A stretch of 40,699 bases of DNA from Gemmatimonadaceae bacterium. GTDB taxonomy: Bacteria; Gemmatimonadota; Gemmatimonadetes; Gemmatimonadales; Gemmatimonadaceae. The notes beneath the pieces were generated by a model. The model did no database searches and was not told where the DNA came from. It was given only the letters and a program-made list of their open reading frames with translations. The position numbers and the translations under genes were made by a program. The stretch spans positions 1 to 40,699 of the forward strand of contig JANYHT010000011.1 in the NCBI GenBank assembly GCA_025358925.1, written 5' to 3'. Shown in pieces: positions 40,656 through 40,699 of the stretch (position 1 is the first letter of the stretch; every line of letters begins with the position of its first letter).

Positions 40656-40699
40656 TGACACCAGTCCGGGCACGCTATCAAAGCCCTGTCGCACGAGTT
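40423..40699. repeat. Terminal foldback: 112-bp perfect inverted arms, 53-bp loop
   Basis: Bases 40423-40534 are the exact reverse complement of 40588-40699, the last base of the window. The loop is 40535-40587. The left arm is in-frame ATPase coding sequence. The right arm therefore encodes on the minus strand the same peptide as the left arm on the plus strand ([20 protein letters not shown]). The inverted identity may extend beyond the window. It is best explained as a chimeric or contig-end artefact. Confidence 0.95.

Noticed and set aside
40467-40694. Minus-strand frame whose peptide matches the ATPase C-terminus
   Set aside because: It is the foldback arm read in reverse; not a separate gene or a duplicated domain.
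1-40699. A defence island, biosynthetic cluster or other wholly new multi-gene system
   Set aside because: Nearly all genes belong to recognisable housekeeping, envelope or transport families; the unusual points are single genes and repeats, not a coherent new system.

Overview
This 40.7 kb window is dense bacterial chromosome of moderately high GC content (by eye in the high 50s). It carries no phage, IS, plasmid, CRISPR or stable-RNA gene that I can recognise. The organism is a diderm: there is a TamA/TamB pair, lipoproteins with lipoboxes, Lgt, and two PEP-CTERM proteins. The mixture of TAM genes, PEP-CTERM proteins, a large PAS/GAF hybrid kinase, DUF6941-like and FeoB-associated small proteins, and housekeeping-gene style fits Gemmatimonadota. 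That assignment is an inference from gene style, not a proven placement.

Layout. (1) 1-6546, plus strand: a tightly overlapping housekeeping operon of fmt, rsmB, a membrane protein with one PASTA domain, rpe, a TlpA-like thioredoxin, a YbbR-like protein, tsaD and lgt. (2) 6594-9325, plus: a ferrous-iron uptake operon (feoA, feoB, small Cys-rich membrane protein) with its own sigma70-type promoter and a Fur-box-like dyad. (3) 9309-11693, minus: EamA exporter, HAD phosphatase and an unknown protein. A divergent small DUF6941-like gene follows at 11728. (4) 12156-23673, minus: tamA, tamB, a 1258-residue hybrid histidine kinase whose H-box histidine is replaced by Asn, and an SH3-NlpC/P60 peptidase. 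(5) 23787-26281, plus: a peptide-binding lipoprotein and one DppB-type permease, without DppC or ATPases. (6) 26282-29292: a repeat-rich gap, a TrxB-like ferredoxin-NADP reductase (minus), then cobalamin adenosyltransferase and aroB (plus). (7) 29305-31622, minus: two paralogous PEP-CTERM proteins flanking a truncated, frameshifted third. (8) 31729-32850, plus: an RpoD-family sigma factor with promoter and terminator. (9) 33051-38684, plus: glcDEF glycolate oxidase, a HAD-fold protein that has lost its catalytic residues, and a YgfZ-type folate-binding protein. (10) 38704-40699: a small lipoprotein (minus) and a ChlI/MoxR-like AAA ATPase (plus).

The last 277 bases are a near-perfect foldback: 112-bp perfect inverted arms around a 53-bp loop, running to the final base. 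The ATPase C-terminus there is the antisense of its own upstream coding sequence, so the end of the window is most likely a chimeric or contig-end artefact.

The items most worth a second look are the two apparently inactivated enzymes (kinase His to Asn; HAD nucleophile to Ala beside glycolate oxidase), the PASTA-only protein sitting where Bacillus carries the PASTA kinase, the Fur-like feo control region, the PEP-CTERM cluster with a dyad over its promoter, and several families of short intergenic repeats.
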